Source of the DNA: CAIMZW01 sp037130455
GTDB lineage: Bacteria > Actinomycetota > Actinomycetes > Nanopelagicales > Nanopelagicaceae
Assembly (NCBI GenBank): GCA_037130455.1
Contig: JBAXSZ010000030.1
Span: 1 to 21,563 of the forward strand
DNA: 21,563 nt
Reading direction: 5' to 3'
Shown: piece after piece, positions 15,557 through 21,563 of the stretch
Layout of the letters: the number at the start of each line of letters is the position of its first letter
Numbering within the stretch: position 1 is the first letter of the stretch
Position numbers and translations under genes: made by a program
Notes under the pieces: generated by a model
What the model was told of the DNA's origin: nothing
The model's database searches: none
The model's input: the letters and a program-made list of their open reading frames with translations, nothing else

Positions 15557-16036
15557 CACCATTTCGGACTGCAAAACTTTCCACTCAGCTTCAACTCGTG
15601 TCCGCCCGGATAGCGAAAAACCCAAGGACTCATAGAGTTTTATTGCCCTGGGGTTATTGGAAAATACCCAGAGCCTGGTTTGTGAGTACAGACTCAGGGC
15701 CTGAAGTACATGGGCTAGGAGAAGACGACCAACCCCCTTGCCAGATTGACTAGGGTCGACGTACAGGCTTGCCAAATAACCGTTGCGAGCATTTTCCGGA
15801 TCTTGACCGAACTTGGCAAAGCCAAGGAGTTGGTCCCCACTCCAGGCACCGATGAACTTGCTACTTTCCTGGCCGGCAAAACTTTTCGACCATAATGATA
15901 TTGATTCCTGCAAGGTGAAACCTGAGAGAACCTCTTGTGGCAAGACATCGATGTAATCTCGCTGAAGGCAGCCATAGAAAATATCGGCCAGCCGAGGAAC
16001 AGCATCTTCACCAATCGATTTCAATTCGACATCCAT
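15533..16036 (-). CDS. GNAT family N-acetyltransferase
   Basis: A 167-residue acetyl-CoA-dependent acetyltransferase; the acceptor is unknown. Motif A is LASLYVDPSQSGKGVGRLLL (about 88-107), with the pyrophosphate-binding loop QSGKGVG at 97-103. Motif B is LWVFSNNPRAIKLYESLGF (about 122-140). The N-terminal part matches usual GNAT layout. The gene lies on the opposite strand within the recycling cluster: its 3' end overlaps anmK by 24 bases, and its start is 29 bases from the divergent hydrolase gene. It may act on an amino sugar or muropeptide, but that is only neighbourhood inference. A promoter-like pair just upstream predicts a leaderless mRNA. Confidence 0.88.
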   Translation of the reverse strand: MDVELKSIGEDAVPRLADIFYGCLQRDYIDVLPQEVLSGFTLQESISLWSKSFAGQESSKFIGAWSGDQLLGFAKFGQDPENARNGYLASLYVDPSQSGKGVGRLLLAHVLQALSLYSQTRLWVFSNNPRAIKLYESLGFSLSGRTRVEAEWKVLQSEMVLNNAKPD

Positions 16037-16042
16037 GGTTTT

Positions 16043-16072
16043 AGTGTACTTTTGAGACTATCGAAATGTCAG
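16043..16072 (-). promoter_or_regulatory. Candidate leaderless promoter of the GNAT gene
   Basis: On the minus strand: CTGACA (16072-16067, 5 of 6), 18-base spacer, TACACT (16048-16043), six bases to the ATG at 16036. The -35 lies within the first codons of the divergent hydrolase gene. Confidence 0.4.
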
Positions 16073-17079
16073 ATATCTTTCAGGGAGCAGCGCCAGATAA
16101 AGAAGCGCCGCCAGTTTTTGCATGTGCGCTTTTCACCACAAATAATGCGGAATACTTTGGAAATATCACCAGTTCTGCGCCAGAAAGTGCGATTTTCGAT
16201 TTGGGAAGTGTCACGAAAATTCTTTCGACCACATCAATAATTATGAAACTCGTCGAGGCAAAGATTGTTGAATTAGACAATCCAGTTTCTTACTACCTGC
16301 CACACCCAATATTTGAACAGTTCAGCGTGAAAGACTTGTTGATGCATCGATCTGGGCTCTGGGAGTGGTGGCCACTGTATGCAACTCTGGAAAATTCGGA
16401 GACGGTCGTGGAATACATCGCTAATAAGGAGTTGAGATACCCACCTAAAAGTGGATGGCACTATTCGGATCTTGGGTTTATTTTGCTTGGCGAAATCATC
16501 AAAAGAGTCACTCAATCCACATTGCCAGAAATATTTGCCGATCTTGTTGCCACGCCTCTCGGTTTGATTGATACCAAATACTCAACCCCGACCTCAATAG
16601 CCCGAGCCGTTCCCAGTTCCCACGGCGATAGTTCTGAATTTTCAATGCTGGAATCCAACTCCCCTTATCCGGTCGATATCTCACCTTCCAGTTTCAAACA
16701 TTGGCGCACTGGGATCTTGCAGGGGCAAGTCAATGACGGGAATGCCTTTCATCTATTCGGTGGTGAGAGTGGTCACGCAGGACTCTTTGCTTCACTCTCA
16801 GATCTGGTTCTTTTTGGACAAGAGCTACTAGACGGCAACTATTTTGCCAATATCAACGAATTTGTAACTGGCGGAGTTGATCCCATCCAGGCTTTGGGGT
16901 TTCGTCGATTTGGATCGGATTTTTCCACTTTTGGACATACTGGTTTTCCAGGCATTGCAGTCGTCCTCTCTCAAAAAAATAGGAAGGGATTCGCATTTGG
17001 GACCAATCGACTTTTAGTTCATGGAACTCCTACTACCACTATGAGCTTTGTCGAGCCGCTCCTTGAGGCCCTCAAATAA
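16066..17079 (+). CDS. Beta-lactamase-fold serine hydrolase (possible cytoplasmic muropeptide amidase, AmiE/YbbE-like)
   Basis: This is a 337-residue protein of the class C beta-lactamase / penicillin-binding fold. The SxxK motif is Ser48-Val-Thr-Lys51 (DLGSVTK), the YxN motif appears as Tyr133-Ser-Asp (YSD variant), and the third motif is His291-Thr-Gly (FGHTGFPG). Other family signs are LLMHRSGLW and GESGHAGLFASLSDL. No signal peptide or membrane segment is seen, so it should act in the cytoplasm. In Bacillus subtilis a beta-lactamase-family protein in the murQ-murR cluster (YbbE/AmiE) removes the peptide from MurNAc; the equivalent location here suggests the same job on imported muropeptides. 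An esterase or D-aminopeptidase role is possible too. It is divergent from the GNAT gene and 111 bases ahead of the regulator. No Shine-Dalgarno is apparent. Confidence 0.85.
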   Translation: MSDIFQGAAPDKEAPPVFACALFTTNNAEYFGNITSSAPESAIFDLGSVTKILSTTSIIMKLVEAKIVELDNPVSYYLPHPIFEQFSVKDLLMHRSGLWEWWPLYATLENSETVVEYIANKELRYPPKSGWHYSDLGFILLGEIIKRVTQSTLPEIFADLVATPLGLIDTKYSTPTSIARAVPSSHGDSSEFSMLESNSPYPVDISPSSFKHWRTGILQGQVNDGNAFHLFGGESGHAGLFASLSDLVLFGQELLDGNYFANINEFVTGGVDPIQALGFRRFGSDFSTFGHTGFPGIAVVLSQKNRKGFAFGTNRLLVHGTPTTTMSFVEPLLEALK

Positions 17080-17113
17080 ATTTATAATTCACCCGATTGT
17101 TATCCAATTGTGC

Positions 17114-17142
17114 TTGACCCATCTGCCCCAAGGCGATAATTT
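17114..17142 (+). promoter_or_regulatory. Promoter of the murR-like gene
   Basis: TTGACC (17114-17119) with GATAAT (17135-17140, spacer 15) or TAATTT (17137-17142, spacer 17). A GAAA-N4-TTTC element (17165-17176) lies between it and the Shine-Dalgarno, a possible autoregulatory site. Confidence 0.5.
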
Positions 17143-17190
17143 TCACCACAGAGTTAATTTGGTCGAAATTTTTTTCATGAGGAGTCCTAG

Positions 17191-18099
17191 ATGCCCCCAA
17201 AACGCCCGGCATCTAGTCACACGAGCCCGAAATACTCCGACTTGGTTGGAGAGATCAAGAACTCCTTCAGCAACTTCCACGCCAGCGAGGCGCTCATCGC
17301 CCAGGCCGTGATTGATGACCCAGCCGCGGTGGCACAGATGAACATCTCCAAGCTCGCCGAGCACAGCGTTACCTCCGTATCCTCGGTAGTACGGTTCGCA
17401 AAAACAATGGGTTTCAAGGGCTATCCGGAGTTTCGCATGGCCCTAGTCGGAGAGATAAGTCGTCTGGATTCCACCGATGGACATGATCGAAATTTGGATG
17501 GCGGCATTACGCTCAATGACACACCAGAAGAGGTGATTCGCAAAATTGCTGCAGCTGACGCGCTCGCAATTAAAACAACAGCCGAGCGATTAGATTCGAA
17601 AGTTTTTGTTCAGGTGGTGGATCTATGGTCCAAGGCCAACACGATCGCAACTTTCGGATTGGCATCTAGTGGCTACGTAGCTATGGACTTGCAATTAAAA
17701 TTAAACAGATTAGGTATCTCATCCATTGCTTGGCGGGATGCTCATTCCGCCCTGACCTCAATATCGCTCCTTAAAAAAGGAGATGTCCTTGTGGCTATTA
17801 GCCACAGCGGAACTACCGTTGATGTAATTGATGTAATTTCAGAATTCAAAAGTAGAGGCATCAAAGTTATCCTTATAACGAATGGCACCCGAAGTCCAGC
17901 TGCCGGGTTGGCTGATTTTGTTCTCTTTACCTCTGCGCGTGAAACAACATTTCGAAGTGGCGCTACGGCTAGCCGAATCGCGCAATTAACCGTTGTGGAT
18001 TGCCTCTGCGTGGCTCTTGCCCAACGAAGTTGGAAGAGCACCAAATTAGCCTTGGAAGAATCCCGCTCTGCGGTGGCATCTAGATCTGGAAAGAAGTGA
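17191..18099 (+). CDS. RpiR-family transcriptional regulator, MurR-like
   Basis: This 302-residue protein joins an N-terminal RpiR helix-turn-helix (about 15-90; ISKLAEHSVTSVSSVVRFAK at 52-71, then MGFKGYPEFRMAL) to a C-terminal SIS sugar-phosphate domain (about 140-275; GLASSGYVAMDLQLKLNRLG and ISHSGTT at 204-210). RpiR proteins with murQ and anmK neighbours are usually MurR-type repressors that sense MurNAc-6-phosphate. Here it would control the murQ and importer units and probably itself. The ATG has a good GAGGAG at 17179-17184 and its own promoter upstream. The first ten codons are Pro/Ser-rich and GC-richer than the rest. The YitT-type gene follows 13 bases later. I leave the symbol blank because the ligand is inferred from context. 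Confidence 0.9.
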   Translation: MPPKRPASSHTSPKYSDLVGEIKNSFSNFHASEALIAQAVIDDPAAVAQMNISKLAEHSVTSVSSVVRFAKTMGFKGYPEFRMALVGEISRLDSTDGHDRNLDGGITLNDTPEEVIRKIAAADALAIKTTAERLDSKVFVQVVDLWSKANTIATFGLASSGYVAMDLQLKLNRLGISSIAWRDAHSALTSISLLKKGDVLVAISHSGTTVDVIDVISEFKSRGIKVILITNGTRSPAAGLADFVLFTSARETTFRSGATASRIAQLTVVDCLCVALAQRSWKSTKLALEESRSAVASRSGKK

Positions 18100-18112
18100 A
18101 ACGGGTTGGGTA

Positions 18113-18736
18113 ATGGCGCAAAGATCAAGGGAAGATAACCAACGACATTCTTTCTTCGAAGATATTTTCGGCATCGTTTCCGGTTCCATTTTATTTTCCG
18201 TCGGCCTATCGCTCATGCATTCAAGTGAAGTGCTTACTGGAGGCGTGGCCGGGATGGCTTTACTGATTGCTAAGAGACTAGATGCCCAGATTGGAACCGT
18301 TTATTTATTAATCGGAGCTCCATTCTTAGTGCTAGCGTTCTGGAAAAAGGGGTGGAGATTCACACTTCGAAGCGCGCTAAGCATGGCCTTTGTTTCTCTG
18401 TTAACAAATTACATGCCGAAGATATTTAGTCTGCAAATCCACAATAAATTGTTGGCTACGGTTATTGCCAACATATTGCTCGGTGTTGGAATGGTTGTTA
18501 TTTTTCGTCATTTTTCTTCATTAGGCGGCTTTAACGTTATCGCGTTGGTAGCCCAAGAGAAGTTTGGTTTCAAAGCCGGTTACGTCCAGTTAGTCCTGGA
18601 CTTTCTGGTGTTGCTTGCTGGTTTGACTTCCTACAGCACCTACATTGTGATGATCTCGCTGATTGGAGACGCGTTACTTAATATAAGTTTGGCTATCAAT
18701 CACCGCAGCGATAGATATCTTGGCCACTCGTACTAA
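18113..18736 (+). CDS. YitT family membrane protein
   Basis: A 207-residue protein with about five hydrophobic segments. Family-typical stretches are IVSGSILFSVGLSLMHSSEVLTGGVAGMALL (about 21-51) and HFSSLGGFNVIALVAQEKFGFKAGYVQL (about 132-160). Members of the YitT/DUF161 group are poorly characterised membrane proteins. This one lacks the C-terminal soluble DUF2179 domain found in longer relatives and ends soon after the last membrane part. It starts 13 bases after the regulator stop and has no strong Shine-Dalgarno, so it is probably read with the regulator. A link to muropeptide or amino-sugar transport is possible from position only. It converges with the ATP-grasp gene with a 7-base gap. 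Confidence 0.82.
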   Translation: MAQRSREDNQRHSFFEDIFGIVSGSILFSVGLSLMHSSEVLTGGVAGMALLIAKRLDAQIGTVYLLIGAPFLVLAFWKKGWRFTLRSALSMAFVSLLTNYMPKIFSLQIHNKLLATVIANILLGVGMVVIFRHFSSLGGFNVIALVAQEKFGFKAGYVQLVLDFLVLLAGLTSYSTYIVMISLIGDALLNISLAINHRSDRYLGHSY

Positions 18737-18739
18737 CTC

Positions 18740-18757
18740 ACTGCTAAACGCAGCAGT
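18740..18757. terminator. Small hairpin at a convergent gene junction
   Basis: ACTGCT (18740-18745) and AGCAGT (18752-18757) form a 6-bp stem with a 6-base loop. It begins just after the YitT-gene stop and overlaps the last codons of the opposite ATP-grasp gene. No T-run follows on either strand, so terminator function is weakly supported. Confidence 0.25.
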
Positions 18758-19598
18758 CAAAGAATTTCCAATAGGAAGATGCCAACTGCGCAAAGGAATC
18801 AGGAGTAAAACTTAAAGTTCCCGAAAGCGGATAATTTGTGAGTTCAGAAAAATAAATCTTTTCTCCTATTAAATAGAAATCCACTCTTACAAAATCCACA
18901 CCTTCTGAGAGCGTTTCCGCTAGCTCCTTCATGACCGTCCACTGATGAGGCAAGGTTGGATGAGGACCATGGTCGTCATATTCGTCATGGCCTGCTTTTA
19001 TGACCAAGGGCAGCCCAAACTCGTCGTAGGCGAAGGCAGGCGTGGAGTAGTCCAATCCCGAAGCGGCGCGAAAGAACTTCATTTTTCCGTGAAAGGTATA
19101 CATGCGAAAATCGTGCATTGCACCAGCAGGGTTCGGTCGTAGGTATTTTTCTACGATTAGTTTGGGTGGGATTGCTTCATAACAGACTTCGACGCCAGGA
19201 CGATACTTTGCACTGAGCCAACTAGCAGAAACTTCGCGCATAAACTTTATGTAATTGGGTAGATCTGCCGGATGAAAGTCATAGTAGCCACCCCATATTT
19301 CAGAGTGGGGTTTCCAATTTGAGTCAAACCTCTTAGCTTCATCGTGAAATAGGATTCCGGCCTGACTCCCATGAGAAGGTTTTAAAACGAATTCACGTGG
19401 GTAATCGATGAAATTGAAATCACTTGGATTGTCGAAAACGTGAACATTGGGAACCACGTATTCGAGTCCAATTCGTCGAGCAACTCGCTCCTTAACGCCG
19501 ACCTTGTCGGCGAATTCAGTTAGAAGATTCCTGTGGTCGTGAACCATTTTGTGGCTGATTTTCTCTCCCAGCGTGAGCGTGGAGAAATCGCTATTCAT
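18744..19598 (-). CDS. TupA-like ATP-grasp protein
   Basis: This 284-residue protein matches the ATP-grasp group named after TupA (teichuronopeptide synthesis). The N-terminal DKVGVKERV (31-39) is followed by a P-loop-like strand FVLKPSHGSQAG (70-81), VEKYL (149-153), DFRMYTFHGK (163-172), FVRVDFY (236-242) and FSELTNYPLSG (250-260). The acidic Asp240 and Glu252 are the expected magnesium/ATP ligands. ATP-grasp enzymes join a carboxylate to an amine or thiol; members of this group are usually found in surface-polysaccharide loci, so amino-acid or peptide decoration of a glycan is a fair guess. Its ATG lies eight bases inside the reconstructed end of the upstream methyltransferase gene, which argues for coupled translation. 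Only a weak GGGTG precedes the start. Confidence 0.85.
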   Translation of the reverse strand: MNSDFSTLTLGEKISHKMVHDHRNLLTEFADKVGVKERVARRIGLEYVVPNVHVFDNPSDFNFIDYPREFVLKPSHGSQAGILFHDEAKRFDSNWKPHSEIWGGYYDFHPADLPNYIKFMREVSASWLSAKYRPGVEVCYEAIPPKLIVEKYLRPNPAGAMHDFRMYTFHGKMKFFRAASGLDYSTPAFAYDEFGLPLVIKAGHDEYDDHGPHPTLPHQWTVMKELAETLSEGVDFVRVDFYLIGEKIYFSELTNYPLSGTLSFTPDSFAQLASSYWKFFDCCV

Positions 19599-20167
19599 GG
19601 TGCACCCTAACCCAAAACTGATACGAACTGTGAAGAATTTCTATACGATCCGAATACTTTGAAAGGAACACATCGATCGCGTCCTTGGGCTTATTCTCCG
19701 GCTCTGGTTCCATATCCCAGAGGTAATCGTCAAAGGCGATGATGCATCCTGCATTTTGCCACTTTTATCGCATTTTCGGAATCTCTAAATACTTGGTCTC
19801 GATGATGGTCGCCATCGATATAAATAAAATCAAATTTTTCGGTATTATTCCGAAAGAAATGGTCGGAAAACATTTTGTGCTTGACAACATTTGAAAAGGA
19901 GGAAGTTCTCTGATCGTAGGTGGATTCAATATCGCCAAGCGGAGGATAGAAATTGTCGCCATCCAAGTTCTGCCAGGGGTCGACATCGAAAAGCCGGGAA
20001 TCAGGATGGGTGAGAACGTTGTTAAGAAGCCAAACTGAGGCACTTCCGCTATAAACCCCAATCTGCAAGAAATCTACTTTTTTCTCCCGATGTTGAGTTA
20101 AAAAGGCTTCAAACTCAGGTTTGGCATTGTTAAACCAATCAAAAAGCAATGATTGACCAAAATCCAC
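19591..20167 (-). pseudogene. Class I SAM-dependent methyltransferase broken by a +1-base frameshift
   Basis: The minus-strand frame starts at GTG 20167 behind GGGAG and reads a Methyltransf_24-type protein: LQIGVYSGSASVWLL (SAM-binding motif I) and FDFIYIDGDHHRDQVFRDSENAI. After Ile134 the frame continues only to KVAKCRMHHRL and stops at 19730. Dropping one A from the AAAA run (19763-19766) restores a convincing ending: KWQNAGCIIAFDDYLWD, then PKDAIDVFLSKY and HSSYQFWVRVHHE, with a stop at 19591-19593. The restored product is 191 residues and its end overlaps the ATP-grasp start by eight bases. So this is one gene split by a single-base insertion, either a real mutation or a sequence error. 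As written, the 145-residue product lacks the strand after the DGDH motif with its FDDY and is probably inactive. Confidence 0.85.
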
Positions 20168-20199
20168 TGATATCTCCCGAACTCTGAACCCTATAAGTT

Positions 20200-20205
20200 A
20201 GTATA
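20200..20205 (-). promoter_or_regulatory. Candidate -10 box for the methyltransferase / ATP-grasp operon
   Basis: TATACT on the minus strand, 32 bases before the GTG at 20167. It leaves room for a leader with the GGGAG Shine-Dalgarno (20178-20174). The -35 is weak. Confidence 0.4.
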
Positions 20206-20241
20206 TCCCTTGGTGGCTAATGTACTGAACGGAATTCACAG

Positions 20242-21279
20242 ATGAAGATTTTTGGGGTAAGTGTTGTCAAGAATGAATGGCCGCTCATAGCGGTTTCCGT
20301 GGCGCACGCATTGGTCAATGATTGCGACGAGGTAATAGTCATAGATAACGGCTCGACAGATTTCACCCTACAAGGATTACAAAACCTTCGCGATTTAGTC
20401 TTTGGGGGCCGCCTTCATATTTTTCAATATCCCGGCAAGTATGTCCAGGCGTCCATAACCGGTGCTGCAATTCAATTAGCCCGCAATATGGGTGCCGACT
20501 ATGTTCTTGCCTTTGATGCCGATGAATTTCTCATAATTCAAGGTGATGACAATCTTTCCACAGTTCTATCTCAAGCCCCAGATCTTGAGCAGGCAGAGAG
20601 CTTTCAAATTCATCTTCAAAATTTTGTGGTGCCCCATGATTTTGATGAGTTCGATTTACCTTCATATACCGAGATCATTGCCAGGGTAGTTCCCACCCAA
20701 AAACAAGCAGGGTTGTCTGGAATCGAAATACAGAAAATGATTCTTGCTGATGAAGTAGGTCTGCTTGATAATCATTTTTGGAATTTCAAAGTGGTAGTGA
20801 AAACCAATAAAAGGAGCTTCACAACTTCTGGCAATCACAGAACCATTCGGAAAGGTAAAGTTATTTACCTAGATCCAGAGAAAATCATCTGGGGGCATAT
20901 TCCATACGTGCGTCCTTCGAAAGTTATCAGAAGGAACCATGATAAAGATTCTAATCAGACTACGGTTCATTACGGATTATTGGAATCCATAGCCAGACTA
21001 AAAAGTGATAGAGAAATTTGGGAATTGGTTTCCGTAGACGAAAACCAAGAGAACGCACGAATTCCACTTACTAGGGATGACAAACTTGGTAAGGCAGTTG
21101 AAAGAGCCGTTAAAGTCCTAACGCCTTTTTGGGATCGAATAAACGATTCAGAACGATATGCGAACAGTAGAAATTCCGAACTGCAAACCGATCACGAAGC
21201 AGCATTGCTAGCCGCATTGATCGACGTCGTTTACGAGTACATGGGGAAAGATTTCACCGATCAGATTCAGATTCCTTAA
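20242..21279 (+). CDS. Glycosyltransferase family 2-like protein
   Basis: A 345-residue protein with a GT-A type N-terminal domain: VSVVKNEWPLIAVSVAHAL (about 6-24), then CDEVIVIDNGSTDFT (about 28-42, nucleotide-binding Asp) and the metal-binding DxD motif as Asp92-Ala-Asp94 in LAFDADEF. This opening (VVKNE, DNGSTD) is typical of the Glyco_tranf_2_4 subgroup, whose members transfer sugars to surface glycans. The middle and C-terminal parts carry NHRTIRKGK and HIPYVRPSKVIRRNHDKD, seen in that subgroup as the acceptor side. There is no signal peptide or membrane span, so it should be cytoplasmic or membrane-associated. It is divergent from the methyltransferase/ATP-grasp pair across 74 bases. 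The donor and acceptor are unknown. The ATG has only a weak GGAA upstream. Confidence 0.87.
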   Translation: MKIFGVSVVKNEWPLIAVSVAHALVNDCDEVIVIDNGSTDFTLQGLQNLRDLVFGGRLHIFQYPGKYVQASITGAAIQLARNMGADYVLAFDADEFLIIQGDDNLSTVLSQAPDLEQAESFQIHLQNFVVPHDFDEFDLPSYTEIIARVVPTQKQAGLSGIEIQKMILADEVGLLDNHFWNFKVVVKTNKRSFTTSGNHRTIRKGKVIYLDPEKIIWGHIPYVRPSKVIRRNHDKDSNQTTVHYGLLESIARLKSDREIWELVSVDENQENARIPLTRDDKLGKAVERAVKVLTPFWDRINDSERYANSRNSELQTDHEAALLAALIDVVYEYMGKDFTDQIQIP

Positions 21280-21282
21280 TCC

Positions 21283-21563
21283 CTATTTCTTCTTGACATA
21301 ACCTTTCGGGCATACTGGATTTACTGCAGTCACATTCTTGACGGTTTTTCCCTTTAGGCAAGTGATTGTTGTTTTCTTAACCACTTTTTTCGGAGTTACT
21401 TTTGCTGAAGGCGTGGGAGAGGCTTTAGGGGTGCTCACTTGTTTTTCCATTAAGCGAAGTGTGTCGGCAAATTCGCCGGTTTCCTCTTCAGCATATCCAG
21501 CAACCGTATCCAAATCTGAAGTTGGATCGGCTAAATTCTGATCGATAGTGCGCCGAACACTTA
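21283..21563 (-). CDS. C-terminal part of a protein with a Lys-rich Cys-pair tail (N-terminus beyond window)
   Basis: The minus frame is open from the right edge to TAG at 21283-21285, giving at least 93 residues. The TTG at 21513 need not be the start: codons continue upstream as SVRRTIDQNLADPTSD without a stop. The visible part has an acidic stretch (AGYAEEETGEFADTLRLMEKQ), a Ser/Pro/Thr/Lys linker (STPKASPTPSAKVTPKKV) and a 30-residue tail with two cysteines (ITCLKG and NPVCPKGY) ending in KKK. Tails of this type recur at the end of exported proteins in small freshwater actinobacteria, as far as I recall. It converges with the glycosyltransferase with a 3-base gap. The function of the whole protein cannot be judged. 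Confidence 0.75.
   Translation of the reverse strand, partial: SVRRTIDQNLADPTSDLDTVAGYAEEETGEFADTLRLMEKQVSTPKASPTPSAKVTPKKVVKKTTITCLKGKTVKNVTAVNPVCPKGYVKKK

Noticed and set aside
19763..19766. Programmed +1 frameshift producing a full methyltransferase
   Set aside because: Only a four-A run, no rare or stop codon at the shift point and no visible stimulatory structure; mutation or sequence error is simpler. Kept only as a testable alternative.

Overview
The window looks like a chromosomal segment of a low-to-mid GC actinobacterium, most likely a small freshwater lineage of the acI / Nanopelagicales type. The clues are an actinobacterial-style fused PutA without a DNA-binding domain, secreted proteins with a Cys-pair/GKKLVW domain or a TITCLKGK...VCPKGY-like C-terminus, very short intergenic gaps, and several starts that sit just after a -10 box (apparent leaderless mRNAs). 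The lineage is inference. The gene functions rest on motifs read directly.

Left part (1-6493). A minus-strand secreted protein runs off the left edge. Its Thr-Pro linker is encoded by the (GGTGTG)9 hexamer repeat that opens the window. Divergent from it is putA (proline to glutamate). Convergent with putA is a two-gene minus-strand unit, made of a 56-aa membrane protein and a short-chain dehydrogenase. Next comes a large secreted protein with a degenerate M23-like domain and the same N-terminal Cys-pair domain as the left-edge protein.

P450 unit (6552-8038). A cytochrome P450 and a 3Fe-4S-type ferredoxin overlap. They lie behind a promoter whose -35 sits inside a perfect 19-bp palindrome.

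Main system (8150-18736). This is a peptidoglycan-fragment recycling cluster: murQ, a complete oligopeptide-type ABC importer (binding protein, two permeases, two ATPases), anmK, a cytoplasmic beta-lactamase-fold hydrolase resembling the AmiE/YbbE type, an RpiR/MurR-like regulator and a YitT-type membrane protein. A GNAT gene on the opposite strand sits in the middle. The implied route is import of (anhydro)muropeptides by the ABC system, peptide removal by the hydrolase, AnmK converting anhydro-MurNAc to MurNAc-6-phosphate, MurQ converting that to GlcNAc-6-phosphate, and MurR sensing MurNAc-6-phosphate. Neither a PTS MurP nor AmpG is present; the ABC system takes that position. A strong UUCG hairpin terminator separates the abundant binding protein from the rest of the operon, and two small hairpins precede the binding-protein start.

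Right part (18737-21563). This is a glycan-related group: a TupA-type ATP-grasp protein, a methyltransferase broken by a single-base frameshift, a divergent family-2-like glycosyltransferase, and the C-terminal part of another protein with a Lys-rich Cys-containing tail that runs off the right edge. All intergenic stretches are shorter than 300 bases, and I saw no tRNA, rRNA, CRISPR or insertion sequence.
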